Origin: Neurospora intermedia
Taxonomy: Eukaryota > Ascomycota > Sordariomycetes > Sordariales > Sordariaceae
Length of the DNA: 64,000 nt
Assembly (NCBI GenBank): GCA_037102815.1
Contig: BTPP01000004.1
Location: 4,216,001-4,280,000 of the forward strand
Direction: 5' to 3'
In this document: positions 48,601 to 59,689 of the stretch, one piece after another
How positions within the stretch are numbered: position 1 is the first letter of the stretch
How the letters are laid out: each line of letters starts with the position of its first letter
The notes under the pieces: generated by a model
What the model saw: the letters and a program-made list of their open reading frames with translations, nothing else
Database searches by the model: none
Told to the model about the DNA's origin: nothing
Made by a program: the position numbers and the translations under genes

Positions 48601-51600
48601 CCCAAGAGACTTTGGCCAACCTATGGGAGTATAATATCACTCCTTATTTTTACCTTGAAGAAGAACCGAATTACAATTGAATCTCGGCCTCTGTACGGAG
48701 CATAGAGCTCTCCGCGTCTCCAAGGCGGAGGATGACGCCATTTGTGGTTGAATCACAAGCCTTTTGTGGTTTATAAGTCGTCGGTTCGGTCTTTTTAGAG
48801 GGAAGAATCCGATAACGAGGCTTTACTGGTGTACCTAGAGGTATGCTGCCTGTGCTTCTGCCAGCCTGACTAACAGTCATGACGATTCTTTGCCACCAAG
48901 GACCGAGAATCGAGCTGCTTATAGCGGTAACCTGCTGAATCAGTCAGCCACTGACGGCCTGAGTGGTGGTGGTATGCACGGTACTGCTCAAGGGAGGGTA
49001 AACTTCAATCCAGCGAAAGGGAGCTATCTCCAGGTATTGCTGTTCTGAGAAGGTCAATAGATTACGCACCAGCCTCTTCAAGTTACAAAATATAACAGAG
49101 CTGAGAGGTGGAGGACGCGGCTCCGGCTTCGCTTTATGTTTGACCATGCTGGACTTTTTTGACCGTACCAAGTAATCGGAGAGTCTGACCATTGACCGAA
49201 TTTAGAAGGTCGAAGTCCGGGTATAGGTAACGCACGATTATCCGGGCCTGAAACATGCAGGCAACACGACAGAGTAAGACAACGCGTCCGTCATGATATT
49301 CCTTGACAGTCCCTCGACAGGAAACAGAAAGTGATGGTAGCCTACGGAGACTTGAGATTGCAAGACAGCTGTCATTAACAACCCTTTTCTGACTTTGAGG
49401 TATTGTTCGCTCGTATTTTAATTTGACACTCGGACGTCCCAGGGTCCCTGGAGCCCTAGATGATTGATTGATCACGGGAAAGGACGTATTGGTATCACAG
49501 GGGCGTTCCCCGTCGACTTCCAAGCTGTGGCCTCACGGCGTTGGCGTAGCCTGGTACATAGCCCTTGTTGTGGCACCCGGTCTCGGGAGCTAAGAGGGGG
49601 ACCGGGGCAGCCACGTGTGATGCCAATGGGCAACTCGAACGGGGTTCCACGTCTGTCAAATACATACTGATGGCGACGACACCATCATGGCACTGAATCC
49701 GAGGTTATCTCGTTTTGGCTGTGCCCCTGTTCCTGCATTGAAATGGAGAAGGATGGACTTGTGGGTGTCAACTTTGACTGTGTTTGCCGTATATAACAAT
49801 CAACTGAAGAGGCATGTGGTCATCTTTAAGTTTGCGACTGTGGCTTTCATTTCAACCCGTATGGACACAAACTTGAGGGGATTCGTGAGTCTTGGCCCAC
49901 TGCGGTAGTCTCCAATCGATCTTGACGTAGAGTTCTGCTGATCTGGACGATCTCCTTCAATGATCTCCGGTCGGCCAACGGAGATGCCTGGCACGCCTGG
50001 GTTGTTCTTGCTCTGATCGATGCCCGTCTAGCCCATGTTAGAAGGAGCAACTGCCGTGACCAATCTGGCTGTGGTAAAGAGTAACATTGAGGTTGGGTAT
50101 ACATAAACAGAGCGGCACCCGGATCGGCACGCTGTTTGACCTAGTCAGGCAGGAGCAAGTGTTATGTGTGCCAGAGACGTGATAAACACAAGGAACATAA
50201 GCAAGTCTGCAGCAGTTGGTAACCCAACAAGTCGAGTGACTGTCAGCACGCCCGGTGAAGCCCCCAGAGTTGCCGACACCGGAGTGTCAATCCTTTCTTG
50301 CCTCTTTTTGAGTCGTTAACCCCGAACAGCAGCTGCCGGTAGTTGACGCCAACCTGTCAACAGGGGCGCTTGCGTGCTTTTGCTGCTATCGCGGGGAAGG
50401 GAGGATGGCAAGGCACTCCCTGGATGTGATGGAAGTAGTTGTCGGATTACATATAGCCCGATCAGCAGTTGCGAGGATGGATGGTATGCTCGGTTCTCCG
50501 CCCAGACAAATCATTTCATTCCTCTTTCCGATGATGAAGGCCGGAGATTGAACCGGAGCACATTGATGGCCGCCGTTGTCATCGTGCCTTCCGTAATCAA
50601 CTAAAATCGGAATCCGGAAGGCATCTTGGCATTCAATAAGCCAAGAAGCAGGAAAAGCAACCTTCCCATTCTCGTCGGATTTTATTTTGGAAATTGCGAG
50701 CGAGATGCGGGTGATCTTTTTTGGGGGCATGGCAGGCAGGGGCGAATCTGGAGACCATCCAAGGGCCAAAATCGATTTGATAGAGAGCCCGACATCAAGG
50801 TCCTCAGGGTCCACAGTACCCATGCCAGACCACCATGTCAGTCTGCCAGCGATAAACGCATCCCGTCGTTGAAACCCCCAACAGCAACATTGAATGGGAT
50901 TGGGGGTTCGAAGTGACAATTGGACTGGAGACCTTTATGTCCGGCGCGACGCTGAGAGACGACAATTCGAAGCTGACAGGACGCAACAGATTTTTGGCTT
51001 GAATGTGCCAACAGCATTCGGGTCCGGGTCAGCACAGGACTCGGAGAGAAACCCGTGAGCTTGTTGACCGAGAAATGGATTGTCGCAAACACTCCCACCT
51101 TCCCAAACGAGAACGAGACATTGGCATTTCAACCAAACGAGAAGGTCTGGCCAGGGGTCCCACCCCTACCACAGTAAAATAGGCAGCCCTCACTGGCTTG
51201 ACTGGCTCTGAACTTCCAGCAATCTCAGCCTTATTCGGTCGAGCCGGCCGTCCACAACACACAAGACTCGACTGGACTGAAACCGAGGCAGGGGAGGTGT
51301 GAAACAGTGCAAAGTTGACTGCAGGAGATATCTCTCACTTGATCCAGCACTCTGACTCCGATGCCTTCCAGAGACGAAGTAAATCTTGAAAAGAGAATCG
51401 GGACCGTCAACCACAAAGGGCCTCAATTTGTCAAAAACGACCCACGTCCCCAATGCCCAGCCTGAAACAAAACTCCTCGGCTGCCTTCTCAATTGGGATG
51501 TTCCAGTCGTTTTCTGGCGCAGGTCACGGCCGGGGTCGCACAGAACTAAATTGCTTCCAACTTCCAGGATGCCGCCAAGAGATGGAGATGCGGATTGCAG

Positions 51601-54272
51601 CAAAAATAAAAAACATAACACACCTCGGCCGGCAACACCTGCGATGGCGGATGCCATATTCTCAGGTTTCGATGACTAGGTAGGCAGCCGGTCGACTGAA
51701 TGTGTTCTCAAAGCGAACAACAAGCCGGATCACTCCTTCTCATGGTGAACGGAACTGAACTGAATGCAGTGAACTCCCGGTCGGTCGGCGGTAGAAATAC
51801 TGCCCGTGGAAATGGCTCGAGCGTCGGTGGTGAATGTCTCTGGCGTTCTCTTCAAAAGCACCTCCCTGGAACAGCCTAGCGTGCCATGCGCAGAGTGGCC
51901 CATCCGCTTGAAGCCAAAGCTATGATTGGCTGGATGGCGCCGTGTGTCCAATGATAGACGGCCAGCTGGGGCCGCTACGGCTGTGGAAGGCAAGAGGTGC
52001 AGTGGGGCCGAGACGCAGACCATGCGAGCTAAAACGATCGTTCAATATATTTGGTTAAAACTTTCAAAGTGAACTAGACGAGCTTGGAAACTGAAGACGA
52101 TGAAGTGTTTCGCCGCGTCATGCGTCTCGGAAACAATCTGAAAGTCCCTGTTGGCTGTCCGATCTCGCTTTTACGTTTTGTTTCCTCTTTGTCTTGCATA
52201 TAGAGACGTCGTTCAACGATCGATGGACACCTGCAACTGCAAGCCAGTTGTTGTTGTTGCCGCTTATGCTTCACAGACAGACAGATCCGGGCCATTCAAC
52301 ATCACGCGTCTGAAAACTCAGCTGCTGGACATCCTCTCTGCTTTGTCAAAGTCTCAAGGTTCAAAAGTCTCAGGCATGGTTCATGGGACTTGGTGTGCAT
52401 AAGATCAGATCATCATCATGATGGCGATTAGCGTGGCCCGGTAGTTGTGGTTAAAAAGTGGACAACAGAGTGACCGTACGGCCGTTGCAAGCCGTTCGTT
52501 GATGGATCCTCTGCCACTGGTGCTTCCTTGCCTGGACGGGAAAAAGAAGAAAAACGGCGAACCTCTTTTGGACTTGGCCATACTAATACTAAATGCTGAG
52601 CTGAGATGGTTTGGCAATGCGCGTCCAGTATTACGGGACCGCAGTGAGTGGTGGAAGACGTCGGTGGGCTGCTTGGACCGATCGAGTCCGTCCTAGGTGC
52701 TTCTTGGGGCTCGTTTGGAAACGAGGCGATTCCCTACCTACCTAGGTACCTACCTACCTAAACCATTATGCGTGCTCTTTCAGCCCCTTCGTTAGGTGAA
52801 CCAAGAGGGCATTGCCAAGACGCCCGGGAAACGTGGAAAGCCCGGCCGAGGGTAGTGGAGGGGGGGCCCTCAAGGGGAAAACCGAAGTAGGGGGTGAAAG
52901 AGAGAGATTCGATATTGGGAACCGCTTTCCACCAGAGCCCCCTGTCTTTTGCATCTCCCGCACTCAATCCGGGCCGGACGGTTAGCTGAGGTAGAAAGTG
53001 GAAAGGTTCATTGTACCTCCCCGTCCTGTGTCCCAGTTAGGCACACTCAACTAAAGTAGCCCCGTGTACAGTACACTACCTACGTCTACAGCCCGAGCCA
53101 CAGTCACCACCTACACTATTCTAGTCTAGTTCGTGGCAGGTTTAGGTTTGTTTCTCTGGTCTCTGGATGGAAGCTCCTCCTTGCCTCGCTGCACTGCACT
53201 TTCCACCTCACTGCTACTTTCCTCCACCACCTTTTTTCATGCTCGCTCACTTTGCTCTCAGCTCCGTATTTCGCACCAACACAATTCAAACCCGACTGCT
53301 CTGCCGAGTCCCGTCTTGCCCGTCTTTTTGCCCATTCATCCGTCTTTCTTTCGCCCTTTCCACCCTTCACTTCCGGCCCCGGGCAAGCCCTGACTGACTC
53401 TAGAAAACTTACCTTACCACTGCCCTCTTCTTCCGTTTCTTCAATATATACCATACCATCTCACCCCTGCCACATTGTTAGTATCTGGCTTGGCTTCGGA
53501 CGGATCTGACCGTTTCCTTCCTTATTCCTTCGATACTTGTGCCGCGTTTTTGACGACAACCTGGATTACCTCATATCGATTCCCTCCTTTAGACTGAATT
53601 TCTTAGGTGCCTCTCCGCGACCTCCCGTCTTTCTCTATCGCGCGTCTCAAGCTGGCTTTTTTTTTTTTTATACCAGCACACACACCCAGAGCACCGTCTC
53701 ATGCGCCTCCACCCTCCGTCGGACACGGTCTCTCTATGCTAAGCTTTTCCCACCCCGACGATCACTCCACAGAGTCACACCTCCCCACACTGCCACCCAA
53801 GCTCAGCGCCTTCACACCCAAGAAGCAACTTGAACAAAGGCGACTGTCGGTTCTGTCCGTGTCTATCTGTCGCTCTCATCCACCTCTCGGGCCGCTGCAT
53901 CAACTACTCGTTGGGTTCCAATTTCTGGGAGAAAGAACCCTGGCCAAGTGAAAGGATTACGACTTTCGTTGTCTCACCTCTGTTTCGCTTGGATCCAGTT
54001 CTTTTTGATCGCAAGTTATCACTACCTGGCACGGGGCTGGGCAACATGCCAGAAAGCACGGATTAGGAAGGAGGAAGCCAACAGCAAACGACCGACGGCC
54101 GGATTCCTTGGATCGCTTCCAGGCGGTGACAACGGCCCCTTGACGATACTGGTCCAGCAAACGCCGCCGACAGACGGATAGGCGGATTGGAAATTTATAG
54201 GTAGCCAGGCCTGTCAAAGTTGAAGCACACGTTGTGCACTCGCCCACACGGAGAGCGGGAAGGTGGCGACTC
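45603..54272. other. 8.7-kb region without a convincing gene
   Basis: The longest gene-poor stretch of the window. The first 400-600 bases are 3' flank of the NTF2/RRM gene. The largest frames (minus 50386-50919 and 51190-51657; plus 53607-53951) show no domain, and several begin with non-ATG codons. Simple repeats occur at 47364-47397 (CACCAG/CACTAG), 47768-47782 (GTAT) and 52730-52760 (CCTA with a GGTACC palindrome). From about 53100 to 54270 the + strand is strongly C/T-rich, consistent with a long leader or core promoter of the PH-domain gene. Long noncoding transcripts or a large promoter are possible. Confidence 0.45.
52730..52760. repeat. CCTA/TAGG palindromic tetranucleotide repeat
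   Basis: Repeated CCTA units run into a CCTAGGTACCTA palindrome and more CCTA units. The same GGTACC core with flanking TAGG or CCTA appears near 18964, 31985 and 56760, always in intergenic DNA. Confidence 0.7.
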
Positions 54273-55556
54273 ATGGATTCCAGCGATGCCTTCTCGCAGC
54301 ACACCGTCGGCGATGAGGCGTCGCAGCGCCCGCGCCGCATGTCGATGGAGGAGGATTTGTTCTATCGGGACCTCATGACCTCACGACCGGCGAACCCACC
54401 TAGTTATGAGACGGCCATGAAGTCCGCCATGGCCGCGCAAAGGCGAGCATTAGCCGCGGCACAGCAGGGTTCGAAACCGGTCGCTCCTCCAGAAGATGTG
54501 CTGCCCAAGTACTCGTGTGATGTGGTTGCGGAAGGCGTGTTTATGAGGAAGATGGAAATCGAGCACACGATCAAACGCGCCGAGGTTCGCAATTGGCAGA
54601 TGGTTTACGTCGAGCTGAGGGGGACTGCACTCAACATCTACTCGGTTAAGAAGGAACGAACATGGTTTTCATCGAGACCGGACGGCCCCGATATCTCGCC
54701 AGATAGTCCTCCATGGGTCAAGAAGGGTTCTTTGGAAAAGAGTTACAGTCTACAGCATGCGGATGCCGGAATTGCCGCAGATTACAGAAAGTGCGTTTAC
54801 ATATCTTGACATGGTTGAAGTCTTGATGGCTGACACAACAACAGGCGGCGCTACGTCATCCGTTTACGAGCAGAGACGGACCAATTTCTACTATCATGTG
54901 TCGAGCTCAAGACATTTGTCAAGTGGCTTGATTGCATCTTTGCCGCTATCAACATCGCGGCACCCATCGATGAGCGAGACTTCCCTCGGGATCAAAGTAT
55001 ACCGCGACTACAAAGGATACGATGGCTTCGGGGGGAAAGGCCGACTCCGGAAGACAACATCAGCGGCTTTCAAAGGTTGAACGAGAGGAGGCAAAGTACT
55101 GCGTCAAGTAGGAGTGGTGAGGAGGACGAGGAAGATGACAGCAATGGGATAAACAGTACAGCACGGCCACCAACGATACACGAAGAAGAGAACGAGCGCG
55201 GAAACCAGGGGCAGAACGACTATGCAGCATTTGAGCGAGGAGGCATCGGTCAACATCCGATAGTAGGCCGGCTATCGACAACATCGTATCCGAACGAGAA
55301 TGTCGACCCAGACACGGGAAAATGGCGGCCGAGACAAATATGGACCGAGACGCACGATCACCTTTACGCTAAGCTCTGTTATTCGGTCTTGCTGTTCAAG
55401 AGTCCACGGAAAAGCAACTACATTATCTCCAACGGCAAGCGATGGTACGTGGACTGGGCCACAGGGCGGATGGTACGCGTGCTACCTCCAGCATACGGAG
55501 AGGTCGACTTATTCGGCCCATGGCAGATCATTCGGGCGGAAAACAGACTGCTCTGA
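54273..55556 (+). CDS. PH-domain protein of unknown function
   Basis: Exons 54273-54790 and 54845-55556 give 409 residues. An N-terminal Ala/Gln-rich segment (AMAAQRRALAAAQQG) precedes a pleckstrin-homology domain at about residues 80-230: VVAEGVFMRKMEIEHTIKRA, NWQMVYVELRGTALNIYSVK, SYSLQHADAGIAADYRKRRY, VIRLRAETDQFLLSC and a final amphipathic helix FVKWLDCIFAAINIA. An acidic Ser/Glu linker follows, then a conserved C-terminal block (GKRWYVDWATGRMVRVLPPA). PH domains bind phosphoinositides or proteins, so membrane association is likely. The first in-frame ATG is at 54273; the codon further upstream that could open the frame is GTG. I cannot name an orthologue. Confidence 0.85.
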
Positions 55557-56336
55557 AAGGTCATCGGAACGAAAAATTGGGGGATGCTGGCCCGGTCGTT
55601 GTATCGGGCCTGGATGTTGTTGTGATATTGCCTGACTTTTATCATATACCCATTTCCTTTGTGTTTTTCCATTTATCGTCATCATCATATTTGGGTCAGC
55701 GGACTGACTGAGCGGCTGGAGTGGCATATACCTGCATTGATCTTGATTGATCCGTTTGCATTTACTGGAAGCATAAGAAAGAGACTGCGAATTCGGAGCT
55801 CGCAAGTTTTCGACCACATTTTCCTTGCTATACCAATACCACATTTTTGTTTCTTGGAAAGGAAAGGGGGGTTGGCTACTGGAGTTTGGCATCGTGTTTT
55901 GATGGATGATGGGGCTGACGGGTGGCAGCAGCTGTGGCCAAAGGGATTCGATGCTCGTCCCTGACAAAACTGTTGAGACCCAGTTAGTTGGCTTGCCGAA
56001 GGGTTGTAAGAACAACTTGCATACGTTATAGTCAGTATATAGACCTTGGGCGTACTGTTATTACGCACCTAAGTCTTCATTATATCTTCAAACCCAACTT
56101 CTAGGTAGCCCCTTGATAGAACTTTTCTCGAAGACTCTAGCCAATGTGTTTTGGAATTATTTTATTTCCTAACATATTTTAGTAACAGCCTTCCTGGAAT
56201 ATAGCAAGCGGTATTAGACCATCCGTATTCGGTTTCTTGCTACGACCGCTCGCTTCAGGTTGCCAGTTGGCTAATTGCCTGCTAAGGCCACGGCCAGGGG
56301 TTTTATCATTTTCGTTATGAACGAGCCATGACACAG

Positions 56337-56370
56337 GATGAAACATCGTATCTGATGAAACATCGTATCT
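56337..56370. repeat. 17-bp perfect tandem duplication
   Basis: GATGAAACATCGTATCT occurs twice in direct succession in noncoding DNA. No function suggested. Confidence 0.85.
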
Positions 56371-57111
56371 GGTACTGTCTGCTAGTTTGCATTGCGTTGG
56401 TTTGCCAGCGTTACTAGGAGACATCAGATTCAAAGCTCTTACAAAGGGGTACCCCAGGATGACGGCTAACCCAGGTGGCTAGACAAGCGGTTGACTTGGT
56501 TTGATCGGCTATGCAACAATCCCAATAAGATATGTGTATAATCTGACATACCATGGCTGATACAGCATTCTCGAGTCCATCGATTCAGAGTTTCATATCA
56601 CAAAGTAGTCTTCTTGACGAGTGTGATGTTATGTGCCCGTGTCCGAGGATGATGAGGGGGAGACATCTTTACAGCCAGAACCCGATTTGATAGGAAAACC
56701 TAGCACCATTGTGTCAGGTAGTCTAGGCCAAGCGTGAAATGGCCAGTAGGCAGTTTGTTTCCTAGGTACCTAGGTACCGACTTCATGACGGCCCACATTC
56801 AGATAACTCTGACTCCTAATTCAGGTTGTCTCCGTGTTGAAAAAGAGGGCGGTGGATGATGAGATGAACCAACTCCCTGACGCCATGTTGATATACTTAT
56901 TATGTAAGCACATCATAAGCATCATGACTGAACCCATTTTAAGTCCAGTCGGAGTCACTTTCCTCCACTGCTTCCGTTCTTCTCGTCTCGATTTTTCTTC
57001 TTTCCCGTGGTCCTTGATCTCTTTTCCGTCCCTTTCAACCCACACACACACCCTCTTTCCCCCTCTCTCTGGTAATCCACGCCCGAAACCCATATATCAC
57101 AGTACCTCTCC

Positions 57112-57210
57112 ACCCTTCCACCCTTCCACCCTTCCACCACCCTTCCACCCTTCCACCCATTCCACCCCCTCCCTTCCTTACCTTACCTTACCTTACCTTA
57201 CCTTACCTTC
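57112..57210. repeat. CCCTTCCA and CCTTA tandem repeats
   Basis: Pyrimidine-only microsatellites next to the nnf1 stop codon at 57222-57224. On the nnf1 strand they are purine-rich and lie in its 3' untranslated region. Confidence 0.75.
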
Positions 57211-57221
57211 CCTACCTACCA

Positions 57222-58741
57222 TCAACACCGCCCAACAGAACTAATAATCTCCCCATCAACCCCCCTCGTCTCCTCCACCAACCCTTCCTTTTCCACAACG
57301 CCCTCCAACAACTCATTCGCCCCCTCGACATCCTTCAGCGCTTTTTCTACCACAGCCAACAACTCTTCGATTTCTGCGCGTTGCGCTTGGATGTCGTGAA
57401 ACAGTTGGTGGTTTTCGGCTTGCGTTTGTTGTAAGGTGGTGGTCAGAGAGGAGTGGGTGGTTGTTAGGTGGGAAGATAGATGGGCGGAGAGGATGGTGGA
57501 TGGTGGGAGGGTGTGTGGTCTTTTTTTTTTTACGGTTAGTTACCAGAATTTTTTTTTTTAAAAAAAAGGGAAAAGAGATAAGAAAGGAAGGGAAGGATAA
57601 AAAGAGGAAAGAAAGGGGAAAAAAGAAAAGAGAAATAGAGGGGAAAAAGAAAAGAAAAACGACTTACGGCACGGGCGGAGTGGCTTCATCACCGCCAGCT
57701 TCTCGTTTCCTCTTGTTTGCTTCGCCGACCAGCGTCTCGAGCTCGTTGAGTTTGGGAACTACCTGTCTTGTTTGCAAGATGGAGTTGAATTCTTTCTGTT
57801 GTTTTGGAGGGGGTTGGTCAGTTTCAACTCTGCTCTTTTTTTGTTCTTTTTCTTCTTCTTTTTTCCACCCTGATATTCCTGGCTAGTTTTCCACAACTTT
57901 ACTTGCCCAGCTGCTTTCACGACCTCCCACAACAACAACCCAAATTCGCATCCTCTCGCTCTGGCCTCTTTCCCCCGTCTTTTTCCACTTATTATACACA
58001 AGTCCCCAAGTTCAAATCTCCTCCCGTTCCCCCTTATCGCCATTCTTTTTTTTTTTTGTCTTTTTTTGTTTTTTGTTTTCTTTTCTTTCTGTTTTGTTTT
58101 CTTGCCTGTTTTCTTTTCCCCCTTCCCTTCACCCACCCACCCAACCATCCAACCATCCAACCATCCAACCTCACCCCAACCTCACCCCAACCCACACCCA
58201 AAACAAGGAAAGGAAAGTAAAAACTCACATCACACTGAACCCCCAACCGCTCCACCATCTGCCGCTGCACAAACTCCAACGTCCCCGGCGCCCGCGCCGC
58301 TATCGTCGGGTAACACGCCGCAAAGTTGTCGCGCGAGATCTTGTCGAGGGTGTGTCGGAGGGTGGTACTAAAGAGCTGTTGGAGGCGGGTGGCGCGGGGG
58401 CCTGGGGTTATTTCTTCTTCTTGTTCTTGGTGTTCTTGTTCTTGTTCTTCGGCGGGTTGAGATTGTTGTTGTTGTTGTTGGGAGGGTTCGAAGGAAGAGG
58501 AGGAGGGGGGTTCGGCTGCTTGTTGTTGAATATCTTGAGTTTGAGTTTGGGTTTGGGTTTGGTTTGCTGGTGGTGGTGGTGGTTGTTGGTTTCGTGACTG
58601 GGATGATGTTTGTTGGTTGTGACCGTTCGTTTCTTGTGGCTGTGGTTGCGATTGTGATTGCGGTTGTTGCGATCCTTGCCTTTGCGCCGACGACGACGAC
58701 GGCATGGCTTCTGGTTGTTGTTGTGGTTGGTCTGTTGACAT
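57222..58741 (-). CDS. nnf1: Kinetochore MIND complex subunit Nnf1
   Basis: Subunit of the Mis12/MIND complex linking inner kinetochore to microtubule-binding Ndc80. Exons 58229-58741, 57668-57795 and 57222-57519 give 312 residues. The first 110 residues are a Gln/Pro/Ser-rich disordered leader. The Nnf1 core starts at TPGPRATRLQQLFSTTLRHT and continues LDKISRDNFAACYPTIAARA and EFVQRQMVERLGVQCD, then KEFNSILQTRQVVPKLNELE, followed by a coiled coil (HLTTTHSSLTTTLQQTQAEN, IQAQRAEIEELLAVVEKALK). The ATG at 58741 is the first in frame. Intron 1 (433 bases) is long and purine-rich on the sense strand; intron 2 is 148 bases with an A-rich acceptor after a CTAAC branch site, making that join slightly less certain. 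Confidence 0.87.
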
Positions 58742-59689
58742 GGTATTGTTTCTCGTTGCTTTTGCGCTACCTGAATTGACAGTTGGGGTTGGATTCGTTA
58801 AGTTGTTGTTAACAGGCGAGGCTTCCACTTGTCGCAATTGGTTATATGTCGTAGGTAGTTGTCTTGGTGTGAAGATGGAAAGCGCGTCGCGTGTGAGATA
58901 AGATCAAATACGGGCAACTTGGCGATCCTCACCTGTAGGGAACCTGTACCCTAGGTACGAACTGGACCCGATCAGATGGCGGGGAATGCGGGGCAGAACA
59001 CAGCAAATGCAGGCCCCTGTGTGCCCCTAAAATCACACACCCTGGGGGTTCCTCGTAAGGTAATAAGTAACAATTCCGCTATCGGCCTGTTTGTCTGTAA
59101 CGGTTAGTGAAGCCCAAGAACACAACAGGAACTCCATTTAGACCGACGGGAACGATTCTTGTTCTCTTATAAGTCAAGCAAAAATCACGAAAATTGCTTA
59201 GCATCACTGATACCGATCTGCGGCCTCGACGTTTCCTTGAGCCCTTCCAATTGAGTCGAAGTTGAAGTCACTTCCTGCAAGGTACAGTGACGTATCCTGA
59301 GAGGCATTGATACATCACGAATTTTGTAACGATGTAGGAGCGGTAGCAGATAACTCATCCATCCATCATTTACCTTGACAACAAATATATACAAGACATA
59401 TCGAGTCAATATTCCATAGACTCGTCAACATTCCTATTGAGAATTGGTCCAACTGATGGCACCAAAGCACCCATCATGCAGGTCATAATATATCCACAGC
59501 ATCATCCATCATCCATCATGGAAGCCCAAACGCCATGCCGGCATGGATGAAAATACAATCCAGCGGAGAAAAAGAAAAGGAAAGAAACCTACGCAAAAGG
59601 GGGAATAGAGAAGAAGCCCAACCCATATAAAGAAAAGCAAAACCAGCCAACCAATAAACCCCAATACGGCTCAACACTCTAGTCACTCA
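58742..59689. other. Intergenic region, no gene seen
   Basis: About 950 bases containing the upstream region of nnf1 and the 3' flank of the cytochrome b561-like gene. A CCTAGGTAC motif occurs near 58950. No ORF of interest and no RNA gene recognised. Confidence 0.5.

Larger units (their letters stand above)
55557..57221. other. Convergent intergenic region; no gene seen
   Basis: About 1.7 kb between the converging PH-domain and nnf1 genes. It holds a 17-base tandem duplication at 56337-56370, a TAGGTACCTAGGTACC palindrome near 56763, and pyrimidine-rich tandem repeats immediately beside the nnf1 stop (CCCTTCCA units about 57112-57160, CCTTA units about 57172-57210). Confidence 0.5.

Noticed and set aside
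50386-51657. Minus-strand frames of 177 and 155 codons in the gene-poor region
   Set aside because: No recognisable domain, no consistent splice partners and no codon bias; likely chance frames.
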